From assembly GCA_900239685.1 (NCBI GenBank), contig OENT01000137.1, forward strand, positions 1 through 64,000: a stretch of 64,000 nt of DNA, in the 5' to 3' direction. Source of the stretch: Rotaria macrura. Lineage: Eukaryota; Rotifera; Eurotatoria; Philodinida; Philodinidae. The notes beneath the pieces were generated by a model. It was not told the origin of the DNA and made no database searches. It saw nothing but the letters and a program-made list of their open reading frames with translations. The position numbers and the translations under genes were made by a program. Numbering within the stretch: the stretch's first letter is position 1; each line of letters begins with the position of its first letter. Below are positions 11,545-23,176 of this stretch, piece after piece.

Positions 11545-13923
11545 TCATATTGAACTTCTCTTATGAATTTTATCTAATAATAGATAAGATCTTTGCAAAG
11601 CGATATTTTCATCGATTTCTTTCTTTGATTGTAACGAGTCAAGAATTTCTTCTCGTAATGTTCGTGGTACATTCATCGAAGCTTTAACAAATGATGGTTT
11701 TGAACTGTTTAACATGGTTTGTTGTTTCTGTTTGAATCTTTTCTTGCATGAAATGGGTATGCAACATGTTAACGACGGTTGAGCACGGCATGAGCAAAGG
11801 GATAAAGCAACTGAACTGTTATCTACCGTTATACGTTGAGCACCATTTGAATTAGAAAACGATGCTGTATCTTCATCATCTTCTAATGTAACAAGACGTC
11901 CATTTGATGATATAACATCACCAATAACACGAACTTGTTGTCGACGTCGTTCTTCCATTTCATATCGTTCATGTTGACAACGTTTTGTATTTGTTTCAAC
12001 AAAACGTAAGATTAATAGATTACCACTCGATGCAACTATAGTTAGACCAGTTAATATAAACATGATACAAAATAATATATATAACCAACCAACACTTTCA
12101 TAAGTTCTCTGTTGCATGGGAACTAAATCTCCAAAACCTATAGACATAGTACAATAGAAGAAAAAAAATAATAGAATAAAAATCGATTCGTACATACCGA
12201 TGGTTGTTCTAAAATTAAAATACAAAAAATAATTAATCAAGTAAAATTTTAGCAATAAGATCTGTTAATATGTCTGTTAAATAGATCGATATACACGTCA
12301 TATCAATTGGTTAGGAGAAGATTTTAAATTAAGTCGACAGAAATATAAAGCTTTCTGACTAATCAATGCAATCTACAGCTAAAGACTAACGTGAAGAAGA
12401 AATTAAACATTATAATCTTTGTTAACCTGTTCAACTAATGAATCACATCCACAACAAACAAATTCTCTAGTTTTAAATGTTCTTGTCTGTATAATAAGAT
12501 GACGTCTACATTTTTGTTTAGATGAAATACGCCAAATTGAAACAAAATAAAGTTTTCAATCAACAACAATTTTAAGTTGAATAAAAATCTTGAATTTATT
12601 TCCTTGTAGTTACACTAATCATATGTAAATCTAATTACAACTTAGTTGAATAAGGCGATTTCTTTCTGAGAACGTTTTTCAACTACAAAAGCGAGAAACT
12701 TCAAACACAAATTAATCTTTCTTCGCTTGTCTTAAAATGGATACGAGAAGATCTAGGCTCGATTTTTATATCAAACATAGCTAACGTTCTAGCTCATACA
12801 CATGTCGGTGACATGTGTTATTAAATCAGTTGAAGTGAGCAATATCAATATATATTTCGTATTTAATCAAAAATAATTGACTTGATACCATGCGCACATG
12901 AATCCTCTCATGTAGCTTTACGGATAAAAAGCTTATATTGATCTTCTGTTTCATGTTATCACCTAAAAAAGTTAGAATCTCGAGACACTTAACGACTTAC
13001 TTTGTCCCAAGTTATCTATATATTCATTATCTCAGATTATATGAGAAACTATTTATTAAATATTTCCTTTACACTATTTAGCTTGACATGGACTTAATCA
13101 TTATATTGACTAGAAAAATGAAATTATTTCTGATCATGACATAAAACTAGGTTTAGAAAATTGTCGATGTTTCTTTTGTTTTCCTCTTCATTTCTAACAG
13201 ATAATAAGATTAGACGAGAACAACAAAATTAAATCCAACGATGCATGCGCATGACTTTTCTTATTAAGATCTAATTGCTTTTTATTCTCATGTAAATACT
13301 TACAATGTTAATAAGCAATAGTAAAATGCATCAAAATAACGCCACTGTTCATATCGATGAAAAACGTACGATCCCGTAGCAACTGTTAAAACAGTTAACA
13401 ATGCTTCGCACGTTAATAGTTCCATAGCTGTTATTTGTGGTTCTCTTCGATTTTGAAATTTTCGTTTAATATATTTCAATACAAATCTGATTAATGAATT
13501 AAGTCGTTCGCCAACACTCTGTATCATAATGAGCCACATTGGAATACCAATTAATGCATATGCTATTGTAACAGCACGTCCAGCCAATGTATTTGGTATA
13601 GCATGACCATAACCAATTAAAGCTAGAACGACAGTGACGTAATAAAATGAGCCTATGAATTTCCATTGTTTCTTATGAAATTGTAGACGTAATTCAACAG
13701 CACGAGTTATATTGTGAAATTCTTGACTACTTAAATTATGTTGTCGTTGAAATAGTGCAATACGTGCTGTTATATTTGCATGACGTATAGACTCTTCTCT
13801 TGATTCAAGTTTGTCAAATATTGCTGCACCAATCACAAGATAAACAAGAATTGTTATAACATACGCCAATGTACGATAGTTTTGTATACGATGCGATGCC
13901 GTTGATTCAGGTGTTAGTAACAT
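11545..13923 (-). CDS. TASK-like two-pore-domain potassium channel (K2P)
   Basis: Three exons (13304-13923, 12198-12208, 11545-12137) give 407 aa. Helix M1 lies in RTLAYVITILVYLVIGAAIF, and the N-terminus QNYRTLA...GAAIFDKLES closely follows TASK (KCNK3/KCNK9) channels. The extracellular cap follows, with N-glycosylation-type NIT and NLS sites, then pore 1 ending LIGYGHAIPNT, M2 and M3, pore 2 CLLTLTTIGFGDLVPMQ, M4, and a ~130-aa cytosolic tail rich in Cys, Arg and Ser. It should carry background K+ leak current at the plasma membrane as a dimer. Odd points: pore 1 has Leu where the family has the filter Thr, and exon 2 is only 11 nt. Intron 1 is 1095 nt, intron 2 is 60 nt. The start codon is 17 nt after a TTTTCAG acceptor-like site. 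The start matches the length of TASK N-termini. Confidence 0.94.
12198..12208 (-). other. 11-nt microexon of the K2P gene
   Basis: The sequence AACAACCATCG sits between a TTTTAG acceptor and a GTATGTAC donor. Exon 1 ends with two bases of a codon (TT). Joining TT, the 11 bases and the next exon (GTTTTGGAGAT) reads L-T-T-I-G-F-G-D, the exact pore-2 signature of K2P channels. Without it the frame breaks, and the summed exon length (1224 nt) is divisible by three only with it. Confidence 0.9.
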
Positions 13924-16900
13924 TGGATTCAGATGATAGTCTGAAAAGAAATATGACTACTTCATTAGCAAATGCTCGTAATGCAACATGTAAACACTGA
14001 AAATATTATGATGCAAATATATTTATTTAGATGAATATGTCATAATATGTCAATGGTCCTCATGTTACAGTCGATTTAATGAAAACTGGTAGACAAGAAC
14101 AAAAAAAAAGAATGCACCGTTGTAAGGCTCTTGATTTCTCAATGAGAAAAACTACTTCCCAATAAACATTAAGTAAAAGAGAAAAAGATTCGGTACCTAG
14201 ATCTATGCTTAACTTCTACATATCAATTAAACTGTCTATAATAGCTCGACATAGATTGATGAGTAGTCAAAGTCGAGCAACTGTTCGTATTGTTAATTAA
14301 AATAACTGCTTTAAAGCATACATAGTTTTCATCGATTGATAGATGTGTAAGTATAAAGCAAAACAATCATTCGAATATAAGGAAAATAAACTTCTAGTAT
14401 TTCTATGCTCTAATTGTTATGCATAAATGCTAGACATGCCTGCGCATAATTTGACGTCACCAAAAATAGATGTGACAGAGAGGAAAACGCAAGTGTTCGG
14501 AATAAAAAGTTTTGACCCACTCTTGGTTTCTTTTTTCTTCTCAAAAAAGTCGGATATAGACCGCGGCATCTCAATCTGCAAATGAAAAAAGAAAATCTTC
14601 TCTTGATTCATGCCAGAAAAATTAGAACACAATAGCATCTGTGTATTGAGCATCAATACAACGTTGATCTCTTGTATCTAGTACACTGTCAAACTATGCT
14701 TTTTATTCAATGACTATGTTGTTTTTTTTATTATGGATTCATTGACATCAATGATTTTTATAATTTAATGAAAGAATTTTGTATGAAGAATGGAAAGAAA
14801 AATCAAACCGAATAACGAAAGTAACTGGCAAATAATTTATGATATTTCATATCTTATTTAGATGTATTCTTCATACGAAAGAATAAAGACGAAGAATTGT
14901 TCTCACAATTTCAGCACTGCCTGCGTGTATCGTCTGATTCACGTAAATGACTGATCCAAATTGTGACGAATTTGTCGCCAATGAAGAAAAACAACACTTT
15001 TTTATGAATAAATATTTCTGTTCTCTTTTTTCTTTTAATTCCTGAATTCCTCGATAACGTCTATGATTTTGATTGTTGCATTTGAATCGATACTTAAGGC
15101 ATCTGTAACTTGTTAAAAAATTAAATGCAGATAAATAAACAACAACGCCTAAAGTCAAACTTACTTGATCTGTCAACTGAAGCTGTATATCAACCGAAAC
15201 AATAGAACAATCGAGATTTCCATTAGTTACATAAATCTATTACGATTTCTTGTTCAATGTCATTATTTAAATAGGGGTCTAAATACAAATAGAACTTGGA
15301 ACTAGACAATATTGAAAATAATAGAAATAAAAGAAGAATTTATTTGATAAGCGATACAATTGTTGTAAATGTCTATTTTCCTCTATTATTCTTTTACTTT
15401 TTTTTTATACTTCCATCATTGGTTTCTGTCTACATCTCCTAAGCAATGAAATTAGACGATGATGGGAATAACGACGTTTATTGCTGTTTCTCTCTCATCT
15501 CTGTGCCATATTCCTCATCAAACATATAAGATCTTAAGCACTTGTGAAAGAACGAGGATGACATGAAAAATCCTTTTTCTTTTAAATGAACATGCAACCA
15601 TAACAAAAAATTGAAAAGAAAGGCTAAGAATAAAAAGATGTTTCTGTCTATCTATTATTATAATTATTATTTCCCAAAACTTGCAAAGTAACGCACCTTT
15701 TTATATCTATCTGCATACGTCGTCATAAATAAAAAATAATAATCAAGCATAAGAATAAAGAAAAAGATCTTCTAAGGGAATAAATTGGTGAAAAACAAAA
15801 AAAAAATATATATATATATATAACGGCAAACATAGAACGTGCTTGTTCGCATAACTGATTTCTTTCCGCCCTAACAAATATGAGTGTCATCATTCAACAA
15901 CAACGAAATCGATGATCTCGAGTCATAGATATCAAATGAGATCGATAAGCGAACGACATACGCAAATAGACAAATAATAAAAGAAAATCATGTTCGATTA
16001 TTGGCATACATATGTAGATGATCTCATTTTTTATCTACAATTATTTCTTTATCTATGACGAATGTTCCCTTGGTGTTATTGAATGCATGCTAGTTTCTTT
16101 TGACAGCACAAACTGAAGGAATAGAGCAATATGACGAACATATATTATTAAATCTACCAAAATGAAAAGATTTCTTTTGTCAATTTTGAAAATAAAAGGT
16201 TTTCTCTTTTTTCCTTTTTAACATTGCTATTGTCTTTTGCCTTTAGAAATAACTAGTAGGAGATAATGCCTACATTGTTTTCTTTTTCACATCTATATTT
16301 GTTGGAAATCTTCGTATGAAAGATAGTTAAGAAGAAATCTATTACCAGAGAAACTCTGTTTAATATACCAGCTAGCATCATTATGTAATATGACGAAGAA
16401 AACTTGACAAGAAATATTAAAAACTGCGCCAGATTGAGGCAAAAAGAAAAGGATGTAATCATGTAAATACAAAGAAAAAAAGAGAAAGAGTCTACGAAAA
16501 TGAAAAATATTACAGAATTTTGTATTGAATTCACGTCAAACTTCATTTAGTTTTTGTTTTGAATCTTTAATGCAAGACGCTAACAATTAGGATATTCTTC
16601 AGATTACATTGACAAAATTTTACAATCTGACACAAAGATAAGATTGAAATGATTTTCTTCTATCATGCACATGAGCCTTGCTATTGTCATTGAATAAAAT
16701 CGTTTAAAGTAATTTGATGCGTGCAGTAAATACTATAGAACACATTTTCCAATTCAATAAATTTCTCTTGTTCATGTCGATTCATGATCCATTGGTTAAT
16801 TTGACCTCGTAGGATCTTTTGCAAATTGTTCAATCTATAAATCAACGAAATAGGATACGCAATTAGACGGTTCATCGATTCATAGATATTTTCGTTTAGA

Positions 16901-17469
16901 AATAGAATATAAATGAATGTTTAATTATTTCTAGCACGCTCAATTTCCTTGACAAAACATGGAATTATTGAACAACTAAATTAGTTCTTTAGTTAATATT
17001 AAAAAGAAATAACATAGTAATCTATCGATTTGATGAGAAAATCATTAATTAGCACATGTATTACCTTTTTGTTTTTAATCATTGCCATAGAACGATTCAT
17101 TCAGAATATGAATACTATAGATCAATGTTGAATTCTATTTGTGTTATTTTATTTAGAACCTATTTCATAAAACCATTGTTGAAACGAATACATTTATTGA
17201 TAAACGAAAAATCTGAGTATCAAGAAAATAAACAATGATAACGATGATGATAATTTAATCGATTTTCTTTGTATTGTATGTCAACTGTATATTCCATATT
17301 CACTGGTATTTGTTTGACAAAAAGAAAACATCTTTGAACAATTTTGTAACTTTTTCTATTGTACTGAAGGACAAATCAATTTTTCTTTCTCAAGGAAAAA
17401 AAAAATATAGTTATAGACGAATGAATAACAAATACAACATATATTTACAAAGACAAATCAACAATGCGT
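13924..17469. other. 5' flank of K2P gene and intergenic
   Basis: No gene could be supported. Several short minus-strand open frames exist (near 14417, 14871, 16253 and 16687) but none shows a recognisable domain. There is a (TA)8 run at 15807-15822. Acceptor-like CAG sites near 14580 and 15193 could belong to untranslated 5' exons of the K2P gene, which I cannot show. Confidence 0.4.
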
Positions 17470-19029
17470 TTAAACTTCATCATAATTACTACGAATAGGT
17501 AGATTTTTATGAAGAAAACCATTTATCACTGGATCTTGTGTTTCATGGGTCGTTATAAACTTATGTGCTTCTGAATGTTGCTGTCGTTTCACACTTCGCA
17601 GTGTTGACATTTGAGGATTCTAAAACGAGACGCCAAAGAATTTCAGAAAATTTTAATTAGATTATTATAATATACTTCAGATCGATGTGATATTGTTTGA
17701 TGATGATGTTTATTCGTTGCTACTGATGCATAGTCTAGTGATGAGCTAACACAACAGGGTGACCAAAGACAAGAAATCACAGCACCAATCATTGATAACA
17801 ATGCTTGCACAAGTGCTAACGTGAACGTTATAAGTAATGCTAAATTAGCAAAACTAGCTGGTTCATCGAATGAAGGAATGAGACGCCTAGAGAAAATTAA
17901 AGATAACGAAGAAATATATTAAGTAAACAGAAGACGCGTTTACATTGTAGATGTCGATGACGATGTTCGTGTCGAAGTTGATAAAAGAGTTTGAAGATGA
18001 TGAGACTCAATTGTTTGCCAATATTCAAGTGTATGGATAATCAGGAGAGCAATATAAATTGAAGATGAAATAAAGCTCACCAACGACGACATACAAATTA
18101 GAATAGCCTATACAGAGTATGATCTTTAGAGTGTACTTATTTTTATCCTTTTCTATTGAATGTTACCATAAAACGTCGTTTGACTATGGCGAAAATGACA
18201 CAAGACAGACATGGAATAATTGTCTAAAAAAAGATTATTCATCATCTACTTTCAGAATACAGATAGAAAATTGAATGAGACATGAAGAGAAGATACATTG
18301 ATTAGGTAGCTGAAATATGCAAAATGTATTTAATTGAAAGAAAATAACCTCGAGACACGTAAGAATAAAATTCCTAGATTTATAGATATCATATATTATT
18401 CTATTAAGCCAAGAAGTTTTCTTTTCCAATCACGCAACAGACAAGAAAGACAAACGGGTTACTATTATCAAGAAAATTGAATAAATATTCTTTTATTTTA
18501 TATTAATATTTGAAAAAGCTAATTAAAAAAATATTTTTTTCCTAATTTAAATCAATGTTGATAGATTAAAGCGAGAGAAGAGGTTTAGTTTAGTTTGTTT
18601 TATTTAGGAAATAAAAAGAAATGTTTTCATTCGAAAGGAATCGAAAAGGATCAAGAGGATTTATGTTCAATATTTTTCAACTATTATCACATAGGACATT
18701 TGCATGTGTTCTTTATATGAATAGTGATTCATTGATTTTATCACATTTCTTTTTTCCTCCATTTTACAACAAAAAAAGAAAGAAAAGGAACTTACCAGTG
18801 CAGCCGATGGATAAACATACCAAAGGTGAATATCACTCATAGCAAATGACGTTGGAAAAAAACGGACAAAATTTACTTTATCCTGATTATTAGTACTTTG
18901 TTCAGTGATAAATCGATGACCAACCGTCACTCCGATTTGTGCCGAACCGGTTAGAAATAGAAATATTCCATAGATAAGCAAAGTTTCAGCTTCAGCGATA
19001 ATTTGATAGGAAGATTTATGTGATGTCAT
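17470..19029 (-). CDS. Orphan four-transmembrane (tetraspan) protein
   Basis: Five exons join in frame (18796-19029, 18167-18223, 17944-18107, 17676-17886, 17470-17619) to give 271 aa. There are four hydrophobic segments: TLLIYGIFLFLTGSAQIGVT near residue 17, LWYVYPSAALTIIPCLSCVI near 69, a third around ILICMSSLVSFISSSIYIAL near 100, and a fourth around LALLITFTLALVQALLSMIG near 165. There is no signal peptide, so both ends are predicted cytosolic. The loop between TM1 and TM2 is ~30 aa; the loop after TM3 is Ser/Thr-rich. The tail of ~70 aa is polar and ends NYDEV. The topology recalls MS4A/MARVEL-type tetraspans, but I recognise no diagnostic motif of either, nor the CCG of true tetraspanins. 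Function unknown. Intron 1 is 571 nt; the others are 56-63 nt. Confidence 0.85.
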
Positions 19030-21668
19030 TTTCTTTACGAATCAAAATCAAGACGAAGGAAACACGCAGTGCTTGTCGTTATGTCTGTGCTGAGTCTTAT
19101 TTAATGAACTTTTTTTTTCTTCGGCGAGGTTTTTTTCTCTATGTCTATGTTGCTTCTTTATATAATCGCGATAAAAGAGACGAACGTATGCCTGTGTGTG
19201 TGTAAGTGAGAGAGAGAATAGTCATTTAGTTCAAGGAGTAGTGACTGAACATGAACGCTTGTAAGAAAGCAAAAGAAGGAGAAAAAAAAACGAGATTGTT
19301 ATGTCAAGCAGTAATAGCAGCAAGACAAATTTTTTGTCCCCGATCGAACTAGAAGCCAAGAAAAGATGAAAAAAGGAAGAAGAAAGAAAAAGACGAACAG
19401 TTTCCGTTCCTCTCTTGCGTTTTTTAGGGAGGGGGGCGGGGGCTCTATCATTATGTATGATGTTTAATTTGAAAAGGTGCCAAGGGCAAGAGTTATTATG
19501 TATTATATGTTTCCTTTTTGTCTAATAAGGAAATGACAGCAACTACAGAAAGAGTAGAAATCTTATGAATAAGAAAAAGATTTTTATCACGAATGTGATT
19601 TACATGTTATCATTGATCATGATCAAATTATAGCCATTCATCTCGATGACGTCGTTTGTTTGCTCAATGTTCATCTTATAATGTCTTTCACACATGTTGA
19701 TGAAAGATATGTTTCTTCCTTTTTTTTATATAGATGATGAGTGTCTTACTAGACACAAATGCCATTGATAAAAGCATAACATTAATTATAGTGGTTTCTT
19801 GAAAAATCATGAAGAAAATATTTCAATTGTTTGATAGATTACGATAAAAAACACTCGTCCAATGATCTGGCATTCGTCATTATTTTGACACTTATTAATT
19901 AGTTACTGACAGATACATGACGAGGTCAAGATGATGGAAAAATTCGTTGAGAGAAGTTTTTATGTCTCTGGAGATCAATTGGAAGCCTTTGTTTTTCGAA
20001 AGAAAGCATGTTTTTTGTAAATGCTCAAATGATGTTTCTTCTAAACAAAACCACAGATTTTTATTGATTGGAAATAGAGTTCGATGGATTTGACAAGAAC
20101 TTGATATGATTTTATTTTTCTTTGATGAAAGTCGGCAAAGTTGAAAACATTTCTGGTTATTGCTTTACGTAGTTCTGAAATCTAAGAAACAAACTAATCA
20201 ATAAACTTTGAGGCTCAACAAATTTGATCAAACTTTTCAAGGATATTTTTTCCATTGATGTTTTCAAATATCAGTAGTATGCTATATTACTACTTAGAAA
20301 AATGGTCATCCTATCAAATTTCTAGTTAGTTCTTATCTTGTAAATCATCAAGCAATTAAGAGACACCCTTGTCAGATGCTATCATTGATAGATTATTGTC
20401 TTATCTGTTTATACCAAGTTTTATTTGAACGGAGTGTATGATTTTTTAACTCAAGAAATGTTTCCTATAGTTTTTACAAGAGTCCACAAGTATTCATCTT
20501 AAACATGAGCAATCGAGCAGATGATCGCTCTTGTGTTTTTAATCAGATTTTATCACTTGGATGCAGTAAAAAAATAGAAATAACTTGAACAATGCTTAGC
20601 AAAGTGTAAATCATGGTAAACAGAGTAGAAAATTTCTCTATATATGCGTAACATATGCAATGGCAGAATTTTTTTAATTTTTAATTGATAATTACTAGGT
20701 TCAATGATCCTGATAGAAAAGTTGTATACGGAAAAAAAATCATTCTCAGTATGACTATGCGTGATGATGATTTAATAATACAGTCAAAAGAACGTATCCT
20801 ACTTAGAAAAACAAAACATCATCCAAAGTTCGTTGGAGATACCGGGCCGAGGTATTATAAGTAAAATATTAAATAGCTTCGTTTCAACCACGTGTGATCT
20901 GTATATATAAAGAAATATTTATCGTGACATTTTAATGTTAATGGTAATATTGATTCAATTCATATTATGTTTCTTGACATAATTAAAGAATTTTACAAAT
21001 CATAGTCTTACTATTGCTGCTGTTCAAATATAATCAAGCTTTGGGAAATATTCGATACTGACATTTCCCTAAGCATCACACCATCGAAAACGTAAGATAA
21101 CGAATGGAGGAGACAACTAGTTAGTTCTATATCGTTCTGTTCTTTTTTAGTTATCTTTTCTCTTTTTTACATACGAGGCTTCCCAAAATATATCTTCCTT
21201 CGTATCTGACCTAAAAAGAAAGTAAAACATAAAACGAATTAACCTAGTTTTCACATTCAATCGAGTTTATTTATTATTTGCATAGTAGTCTGCTCATATG
21301 TATTCAATAGATTGGTTTGCACGATAACATAACAGCATCAACAAGCGTTGATGCATTGTAAAAAGTATAATATGCAAACTTGAATATTCTTATGTAGTTC
21401 TCGATACCTAAAAATGAAAACAGTACACAAAATTTTTTAACTCTTACTTATCTCTCGGTGTGGAGATCGGCGTTCGTATTTGTTTTGACAAACTATTATC
21501 ATAGTTGTTGCTTATGCAACGCTTTGTTTTATCTTTTTATCACCATTCTTCTCACATAGAATGCAAATGTGAGTTATTTGTCGTATGAAAATATTTATCA
21601 TTTAGCCGAATTCATGAACATCTTCTACTTGCAACGAGTCCTGATTTGTATTTATTGATATTGAACAT
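19030..21668. other. Intergenic, divergent upstream regions
   Basis: This is the shared upstream region of the minus-strand tetraspan gene and the plus-strand mucin-like gene. It is AT-rich apart from a short G-rich patch at 19427-19442. No coding exon or RNA gene was recognised. Confidence 0.45.
19427..19442 (+). promoter_or_regulatory. G-rich patch / GC-box-like site
   Basis: The sequence GGGAGGGGGGCGGGGG is the strongest G run seen in this otherwise AT-rich window. It contains the core GGGGCGGGG of an Sp/KLF GC box and could also form a G-quadruplex. It lies ~400 bp upstream of the tetraspan gene start. A regulatory role is inferred only. Confidence 0.35.
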
Positions 21669-23037
21669 ATGAACTATAATTCTTCCTTTCTAATGTCATT
21701 TATTTTAGTAGGATTCTTTATTTCATACATACAAAGCCAAGCCCCAACCCAAAGCACTGTAAGTAGATTTAATAGAAGAAGAAAAGAAAGTCCACAGACT
21801 AGTTAGATTTGAAGGTAGTAGAGTAGACAAATGTTTTTTCATGAACTATGATTACTTTCATTATTTTTATTTCTTAGATAAATACATTTGACTTGTTCAA
21901 ATACTTTCTTTTAATGACCTATTTAGAAATGATCTATTATTGACATGACTTTTCCAGTTGACTGTTATTTTGTAAAAAAGAAATGAGTAGTTGGTGTTGA
22001 TTAAGAAAAATTTGTTAGTAGTAATTCATTAGAATGGGAGGCATGAAAATAATTTAAAAGTCTGTTAAATTTCATTCGACATCTTTCATCTGATGTTAGA
22101 AAAATTACATGTTTCATAATTTCCCCTGACTAATTACTATCATATAAGCAAATTAACTATCATGATAAGAGGATGGCATGTAATTTTATTGGATCTTTTT
22201 CAATGATATTAATATTGTTTTCTAGAATTTCGATGGTAAGCCATTCGTAATGAAGAATCTTCTTTTCATGGGATATAGTGTGACATGAATTATTTCAGCT
22301 ACGGAAACTGAGTTAACTCAACAAACTGTGGTAACCATACTTGCTGCAAATTCAACTACTGAAAATGATATTTGTAAGTTGTTTCTTATTCAAAAAGAAC
22401 TGCCTGCTTCAAGTTTTTTTAATCTTATAATATTCCTCAGAAATATTGTATGCACGACTGATATGATGACATACAAATCTTGTTGTATATAACTTTGAAC
22501 TTGATTGAAAAAGACTTTTTTAATAAAAGAATAACTCTTATTGATTCTCTTCTCTCTGTCAAAAGCAATAGTGTCAGAACCTTCAACAGAATCAATCACG
22601 ACACTATCACCAGCGACAAGAACAACCATAACAACAACTACAACTACTGCGGAAACCACAACTACAACGAGAACTACAGCTACTACTTCAACCACAACTA
22701 CAGCGACAACTACAACGAGAACTACGGCTACTACTTCAACCAGAACTACAGCGACAACTACAACAACAACAACGACTACAACAACTGGATATACGAGACG
22801 AACAAGTAGGAATATTCTAAAATACCTTCCTTCGCACAATCAATTTTCTGTTTGATAGCACCAGTAAATCATACATGGGTTATTGTTGGTAGTCTTAGCG
22901 GCTCTTTAGCATTTATTGGAATACTCGGCATTATAGTTAGTATTGTAATATGTTTAAAAAAGTCTAATGGAAGTTTCTCAAAAGCAATCAAATTGGTACC
23001 CGATCCAAATTCTATCCCGTTACGTCGTATGGTGTAA
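21669..23037 (+). CDS. Mucin-like single-pass (type I) membrane protein
   Basis: Five exons join in frame (21669-21758, 22226-22235, 22299-22373, 22566-22805, 22859-23037) to give 197 aa. An N-terminal signal peptide (FLMSFILVGFFISYIQSQA, cleavage expected after SQ) is followed by a polar segment. Next comes a stalk of roughly 70 residues that is nearly all Thr with some Ser, Ala and Arg, repeating the pattern TTTRTTATTST. Then there is one transmembrane helix (WVIVGSLSGSLAFIGILGII...VICL) and a ~28-aa cytosolic tail starting KKSNGS. The Thr-rich stalk should be heavily O-glycosylated, so this is likely a cell-surface or cuticle-associated mucin-type protein. No ligand-binding domain is seen. 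Exon 2 is a 10-nt microexon, and exon 4 is a low-complexity ACT/ACA array. Its 3' end faces the PIAS gene, with 139 bp between the stop codons. Confidence 0.85.
22226..22235 (+). other. 10-nt microexon of the mucin-like gene
   Basis: AATTTCGATG lies between acceptor TTTTCTAG and donor GTAAGCC. Splicing exon 1 straight to exon 3 gives a stop after five codons. With the 10 bases included the frame reads S-T-N-F-D-A-T-E-T-E and continues through the rest of the gene. Confidence 0.75.
22620..22790 (+). repeat. ACT/ACA-rich coding repeat (Thr stalk)
   Basis: A degenerate trinucleotide tract of mainly ACA, ACT and ACG codons with a longer period built from ACGAGAACTACGGCTACTAC-type units, seen at least twice. 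It encodes the Thr-rich stalk and is expected to vary in length. The opposite strand is open as a poly-Val shadow. Confidence 0.8.
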
Positions 23038-23176
23038 CAAGAGACTAAAAAAGAATATTACTTTGTTTTTTTATACTTATTAATGTGTGTGCATAATTTA
23101 TTGTTTCAAATGTACATTCACAGAGAGCGCACTTGGAGAAAGATAATTTTAAAAGAAAGAGAAAATAATATAACTA

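Noticed and set aside
12420-12575. About 40 open codons with a CxxC motif (EFVCCGCDSLVEQ) on the minus strand inside K2P intron 1, followed by a GT
   Set aside because: The only AG acceptor within it leaves a frame that cannot be entered from exon 1 and left to the microexon without breaking the channel frame, and no second gene model supports it.
14417-14660. Minus-strand frame MPRSISDFFEKKKE... right after a TTTGCAG acceptor-like site
   Set aside because: No matching donor and no domain; it might be untranslated 5' sequence of the K2P gene, but this cannot be shown.
14871-15176. Minus-strand 101-codon open frame
   Set aside because: No recognisable domain, unlikely composition and no splice partners.
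16687-16875. Minus-strand 62-codon open frame with a helical, protein-like look (NNLQKILRGQINQWIMNRHE)
   Set aside because: No partner exons or family match found. It could be a last exon of an unseen gene, but support is too weak to annotate.
22390-22839. Minus-strand 149-codon open frame made largely of Val, Ala and Glu
   Set aside because: It is the antisense of the ACT/ACA repeat that encodes the Thr stalk of the mucin-like protein; the poly-Val run is a repeat shadow.
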